Origin: Glandiceps talaboti
Taxonomy: Eukaryota; Hemichordata; Enteropneusta; Spengelidae
NCBI RefSeq assembly: GCF_964340395.1
Contig: NC_135557.1
Coordinates: forward strand, 1,217,646 to 1,281,645
Reading direction: 5' to 3'
DNA: 64,000 nucleotides
Below the pieces are notes generated by a model, which was not told the DNA's origin, made no database searches, and was given only the letters and a program-made list of their open reading frames with translations. Each line of letters opens with the position of its first letter. The stretch's first letter is position 1. The position numbers were made by a program, and so were the translations under genes. Positions 59,956 through 64,000 of the stretch are shown here, piece after piece.

Positions 59956-60872
59956 AAACTAGCTAGTCATCCTGTAATAGATTGCTATCACTTCATAACA
60001 ATTCCCATTTAGAAAAAAAAAAAACATTTACAAAACATGACTTTACCCAATAAGAAAGTAAACATAAAAATCTGTCCCCACAATATATTGTTACATCTTG
60101 TTCCTGTTTGCCTTAGTTAAAGTTATCATTTTTAGAGGCAACAGGCTGTGAAGCATTGAATGAAGAACCAAGAACCAACCAGCCAATTTGAACTGACTAC
60201 AAATCATACTAAAAACACAATATGTCAAAATGTGTTGGTAGGCAGGCTTTCTGATAACATTGTACCTTTTAGACCTGTCAAAGTACTTGTATACAACTAT
60301 AGAGGGCGCCCTACTCATAGCAGGCACCCTTGCCAATCTAGAACTCAAAGGTCCTGCCTGTACACAGTTGATAACTGAAAACGTGTGAAAAAATACTGTT
60401 TCAGTTTTTTTAGACAGGGCAATAATTCAAATTATTTTCACATCTGGTTGTTAAAGCAAAAGTACTATTGGAAGGCTACGCCCCTCCTGAACTCAACAAA
60501 AGTTTGCAAATCAAAATGTCCAAATAAATGTGCTTTATGTACCAAGTGTTAACTTGTATTCCATGATGTATGTGTCTACTTGTTTGTAAACTGTTTTGTA
60601 GTCCACTGACTTCTTGTTCAACATTAAAATTACCAAAGTTAGTACAAGACATTATTTCTAGCCTGTAATATTTTGACCTTGGTTTGCCTTCTGACTGTAT
60701 ACTTAGACATTGTCTTGTCTTGCTATATATAAAATGATTAGACAGTACACATTCTAGTCACTTACAATTGTCAGCAAATATTTGTTTAAAAACAAGTAGC
60801 ACACATCATGTTTCAAATTTCGTCTTTAGTATTAAATACACAAGTAGCTTCTTTAGAATTGTCAAAGCACTG

Positions 60873-60967
60873 CCAATGTCTGCATAGTTAGTCTACACAC
60901 ACTGCCAATGTCTGCATAGTTAGTCTACACACACTGCCAATGTCTGCATAGTTAGTCTACACACACT
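60873..60967. repeat. 34-bp tandem repeat, 3 copies
   Basis: CACTGCCAATGTCTGCATAG, then TTAGTCTACACACA. Confidence 0.95.
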
Positions 60968-61904
60968 TCCATTCCAGGGTTGAAAAGTCACCACAATTTG
61001 TCAAATCATGTATTTATAGGTTATTATAACAGTTCCTAGTTTTTCAAATCTTTTCAAACAATTTCATCTGTGGTGTACTTGACACATTTACAACTTGACT
61101 TATGGCAGTGATAAAGGTTTCAATGTTGATGGAAACCATAGGTCATTCTTTAAAGTAAATTGTCCTTAAGCAGTACAGAGGATTAGTTAGAGATACTACA
61201 CGTCACTCTGACAAAACAATCTATGTCTTATTTGCCATAAAACTAGAAAGGACATTTTGTTGTCTTGTTTTTTTTTGTACCTGTGTCACTAGCAAGACAT
61301 CTGTCTGTAAAGCTTCAACAAAGTTAATGTTTTAGTTTTGTAAGCCCCAGAAGTACTCTACAGGGCTTCATTATTACTTCTCTTCTCACTCTACTCAATG
61401 AAAATAATTCATCTTCCTATTTCTACAGACCTATCTAGTAATACAGCAACACTATGTGACCATGCTTAGCATAACAATTACCCTGGGACATTTAATGGTA
61501 AGTAATACAGCAACACTATCATAGTGCTTTGACAAATGAAAGCGAGAGGAGAAAGAATGGTAGTAAATTAAGTGCTTTGACAAGACTAAAATGCTGGTAC
61601 TTGTTCATTTTATCAACACAATACTAAGTTAATTTCTTTATTATTAACATACTGTAATGTACAACTGTTAATACTCTGGCTTGCCATTTCTCATTTAGCA
61701 AAAGAATAGTTGATGGCAACCACTTTGATCTGACTTGACTCTTAAGTGGTTAATTGTTTAGACTTCACTACACCAAACTAGTATGTCAAAGTGTTGTAAG
61801 GTGTTCACTAAACCTGGTACATAAAGCATTCAGTCTTGTACAGTGGATTGGAACTTGTCACGCCAGAGAACAATTTATGCAGACCATTCCACTTAATATT
61901 TACA

Positions 61905-62296
61905 ATGCCACCTGTCAATCACAGACCAGGTAACATATCACCTGTCAATCACAGATCAGGTAACATACCACCTGTCAATCACAGATCAGGTAACATATCA
62001 CCTGTCAATCACAGACCAGGTAACATATCTCCTGTCAATCACAGATCAGGTAACATATCACCTTCCATCACAGATCAGGTAACATATCACCTGTCAATAA
62101 CAGACGAGGTAATATACCACCTGTCAATAACAGACCAGGTAACATATCACTTGTCAATAACAGACCAGGTAACATATCACCTTCCATCACAGATTAGGTA
62201 ATATACCACCTGTCAATAACAGACCTGGTAACATATCACTTGTCAATCACAGACCACGTAACATATCACCTGTCAATCAGAGATCAGGTGACATAT
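61905..62296. repeat. 30-bp minisatellite, about 13 copies
   Basis: CACCTGTCAATCACAGATCA, then GGTAACATAT. A multiple-of-three unit keeps a + frame open (NHRPGNISPV repeats), but there is no splice, start or family support for a protein. Confidence 0.96.
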
Positions 62297-62479
62297 CATA
62301 CAGAAGTTAAGTTGAAGAATAGGCAAGCATGCACACTTGGGTCATTATCCAGTCTTGGAACACACTGAATGCACAGTCTGTCAACGTCATTATCATGTGT
62401 ACTTTTAAACACTGCATTTACGTACATCCAAAGGTTATATATGTGACATTACTGTATATTTTAGTACAGTCCAAAGAGC

Positions 62480-62830
62480 TTAGTTTCAGGGTTGCCATAT
62501 TGATTAACACATCATGGTATTGGATGGCTTACTTTGACAGACTGATACACTAACAGCAAATATTGCAGTCCATATCCTGTGCTTAGTTTCAGGGTTGCCA
62601 TATTGATTAACACATCATGGTATTGGATGGCTTACTTTGACAGACTGCAGTCCATATCCTGTGCTTAGTTTACTACATTTTGTTTCACTTATCAACAAGA
62701 TAAAGGATAATGCACATTATCTTTGGAATTACCATGACAACAGATCTGAGTTGCTGACTATCAATTACCATGGCAACAGAACTGAGTTGCTGACTATCAA
62801 TTACCATGGCAACAGAACTGAGTTCCTTTC
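62480..62830. repeat. Two short tandem duplications
   Basis: TTAGTTTCAGGGTTGCCATA through TTTGACAGACTG occurs twice (62480-62554 and 62582-62647). AATTACCATGGCAACAGA[A/T]C, then TGAGTTGCTGACTATC, occurs about three times (62728-62825). Confidence 0.92.
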
Positions 62831-63229
62831 CATAATGCTCAATGGAAGCATAATGTAACACAATTAGAAGGAGATACTAACTAGAGATATTCAAAAACTT
62901 GGGGTGTGGAAAGGCACTGTTAGTGTTTTATAAACTTGACTCATTTCCCTTTAGAAGGACCTCCTTATTTCCAGTACAGAATCAACAAATTGCTCAGTTC
63001 CAAATGTCGCTAGCTTTGACTCGGTTCCAAATAGTTATAACATGGACATTGCAGGCATAATCTGCAGCTTTACTTCTGTAGGTCTCATAAATACTCTCCC
63101 ATTCCCATGGTTACAAATGTTATTATATTACAACCCCTCCCCCTTCCCTGTTGCTCTTCATAAAAGTAACTCAACTTCACCCCGCACCCCGCCCCCCTCC
63201 CTCCCTCCAGTCATGTAAGTAAGTCATAT

Positions 63230-64000
63230 TTATTTGCCATCTTCGATAGCAGTGTCTTCATCTTGTGGAGGAACAGAGTGATATTCAGCCACATACAGAT
63301 TCTTATCAATGCTACCTGGTATAGGTTTGATTTCCGTTCCAAGTTCGCGTTCAATTTGGTACAGAGCAAATCTATCTTCATATGTGATGAGGTTTATAGC
63401 CACACCCAGGTGACCATAGCGACCAGATCTGCCAATACGATGCAGGTAGGTTTCAGCATGTTTAGGGAAATCAAAGTTGATTACCACATTTACAGCCTGT
63501 ATATCTATACCACGTGTAAACAGGTCTGAAAGACAAAGACATTGTTAAAGGTGATTTAAAATGCTCACATTCACTATCGCTAATTTGCTAGACGACATGT
63601 TTGTGAAACGCATTCTGGTTTTAAAACTTTAAAAAAGTGTCTGCAAACACCTTAAAATGACCTTTTTTCAGTCAGTTCCCTTCTGATTTACCTAGAGAGT
63701 TTTCGGGTATTTCCGGTCCCGGTCCCACCACAGAATTTTGTGATGTCATAAGGGGTACTCTTACTGGGGCATCATAAAAATAACCAACATTTGATTTCTT
63801 GGTCGTCACCATAACTTCTGCTCCATACATCTTCACATGCAAGTGTCTTTTACATCTCACCAGTAAGAATAAACTATAAGATTGGTGATAGCACAAAAAG
63901 ATAATATCCAGCAAATAACATTTCTGCAGACACTGTTACATGAGTCAAGGAATATTCTGCACTTACCAGAGCACACAAGATTTCTGCAGGCACCATTACG
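63230..64000 (-). CDS. DDX6: DDX6/Me31B-type DEAD-box RNA helicase, 3'-terminal two coding exons (partial)
   Basis: DDX6-type helicases are P-body ATPases that act in mRNA decapping and translational repression. Two - strand exons are visible: 63967-64000, cut by the window edge, and 63230-63525, with donor GTAAGT and acceptor TTTCAG. They join in phase through a split Asp codon. The protein reads from the end of RecA domain 2: [11 protein letters not shown], motif V TRGID, then VINFDFPK, motif [10 protein letters not shown], and the family tail [16 protein letters not shown], ending in an acidic tail before TAA. The INFDFPK...HRIGRSGR block and the LYVAEYHS tail are characteristic of DDX6/Dhh1 rather than eIF4A or DDX3. 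Upstream exons lie beyond base 64000. Confidence 0.93.

Larger units (their letters stand above)
58451..63229. other. Mostly unique sequence, possible long 3' UTR/flank of the DDX6-type gene
   Basis: No coding homology seen. The stop codon of the helicase is at 63230 and no strong - strand AATAAA close by clearly ends the transcript, so the 3' UTR may extend some distance here. Short tandem repeats are listed separately. Confidence 0.35.

Noticed and set aside
61836-62201. 121-codon ORF with NHRPGNISPV repeats
   Set aside because: 30-bp minisatellite artefact; no conservation evidence, and the frame shifts where units lose bases.
63223-63234. AATAAA overlapping the helicase stop codon as poly(A) signal
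   Set aside because: It overlaps the stop itself; a 3' UTR is needed, and family members have long 3' UTRs, so it is probably coincidental.

Overview
The window is nuclear DNA from a multicellular animal, most likely a marine invertebrate. It holds intron-split genes with GT-AG (and one GC-AG) splice sites, several kinds of non-LTR retrotransposon, short-TIR DNA transposons and very large minisatellites. Two host genes are clear. On the + strand is a three-exon gene for mitochondrial ATP synthase subunit g (ATP5MG/ATP5L type, coding exons 16172-16256, 23341-23501, 31769-31903). At the right edge, on the - strand, are the last two coding exons of a DDX6/Me31B/Dhh1-type DEAD-box helicase (63230-64000, 5' part outside). 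A third host exon of unknown identity (+, 52811-52902) has good splice sites. I cannot name the species.

Layout. 1-10164 is a 50-bp minisatellite of about 200 copies that runs off the left edge and carries two higher-order duplications. 10721-12592 (41-bp unit) and 13120-14792 (32-bp unit) are two more arrays. 14793-16171 is unique sequence upstream of ATP5MG. ATP5MG intron 1 (16257-23340) contains a broken - strand gene with an RFX-like domain and C2H2 fingers. That gene is split by a 1.7-kb element with long TIRs and a 9-bp target duplication. The same intron holds a TatD-type nuclease ORF with one in-frame stop and a 29-bp minisatellite. Intron 2 (23502-31768) contains a TIR element and a 43-bp minisatellite of about 132 copies.

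32.2-50.3 kb is a graveyard of mobile DNA. It has another copy of the intron-2 TIR element, a LINE reverse-transcriptase remnant, a decayed DEDDh-exonuclease gene that contains a 26-bp minisatellite, a 5'-truncated LINE end, two copies of a repeat that starts TAGTCCCCGC and carries 150-bp internal tandem repeats, a 1.8-kb TTAA-flanked element inserted in the second copy, a LINE endonuclease fragment, and a LINE RT split by a 1.65-kb TIR element. 50.3-63.2 kb holds the orphan exon, 34-, 37- and 40-bp tandem arrays, old dispersed repeats and probable 3' UTR of the DDX6-type gene.

Tandem repeats fill about 27 kb, or over 40% of the window, in at least nine unrelated families. Nested insertions give a relative chronology, and several empty sites can be read within the window. 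I see no CRISPR, tRNA, rRNA or operon-like system. The best candidates for something undescribed are the RFX-like/C2H2 ORF, its disrupting element, and the minisatellite that appears to have grown from exonuclease coding sequence.
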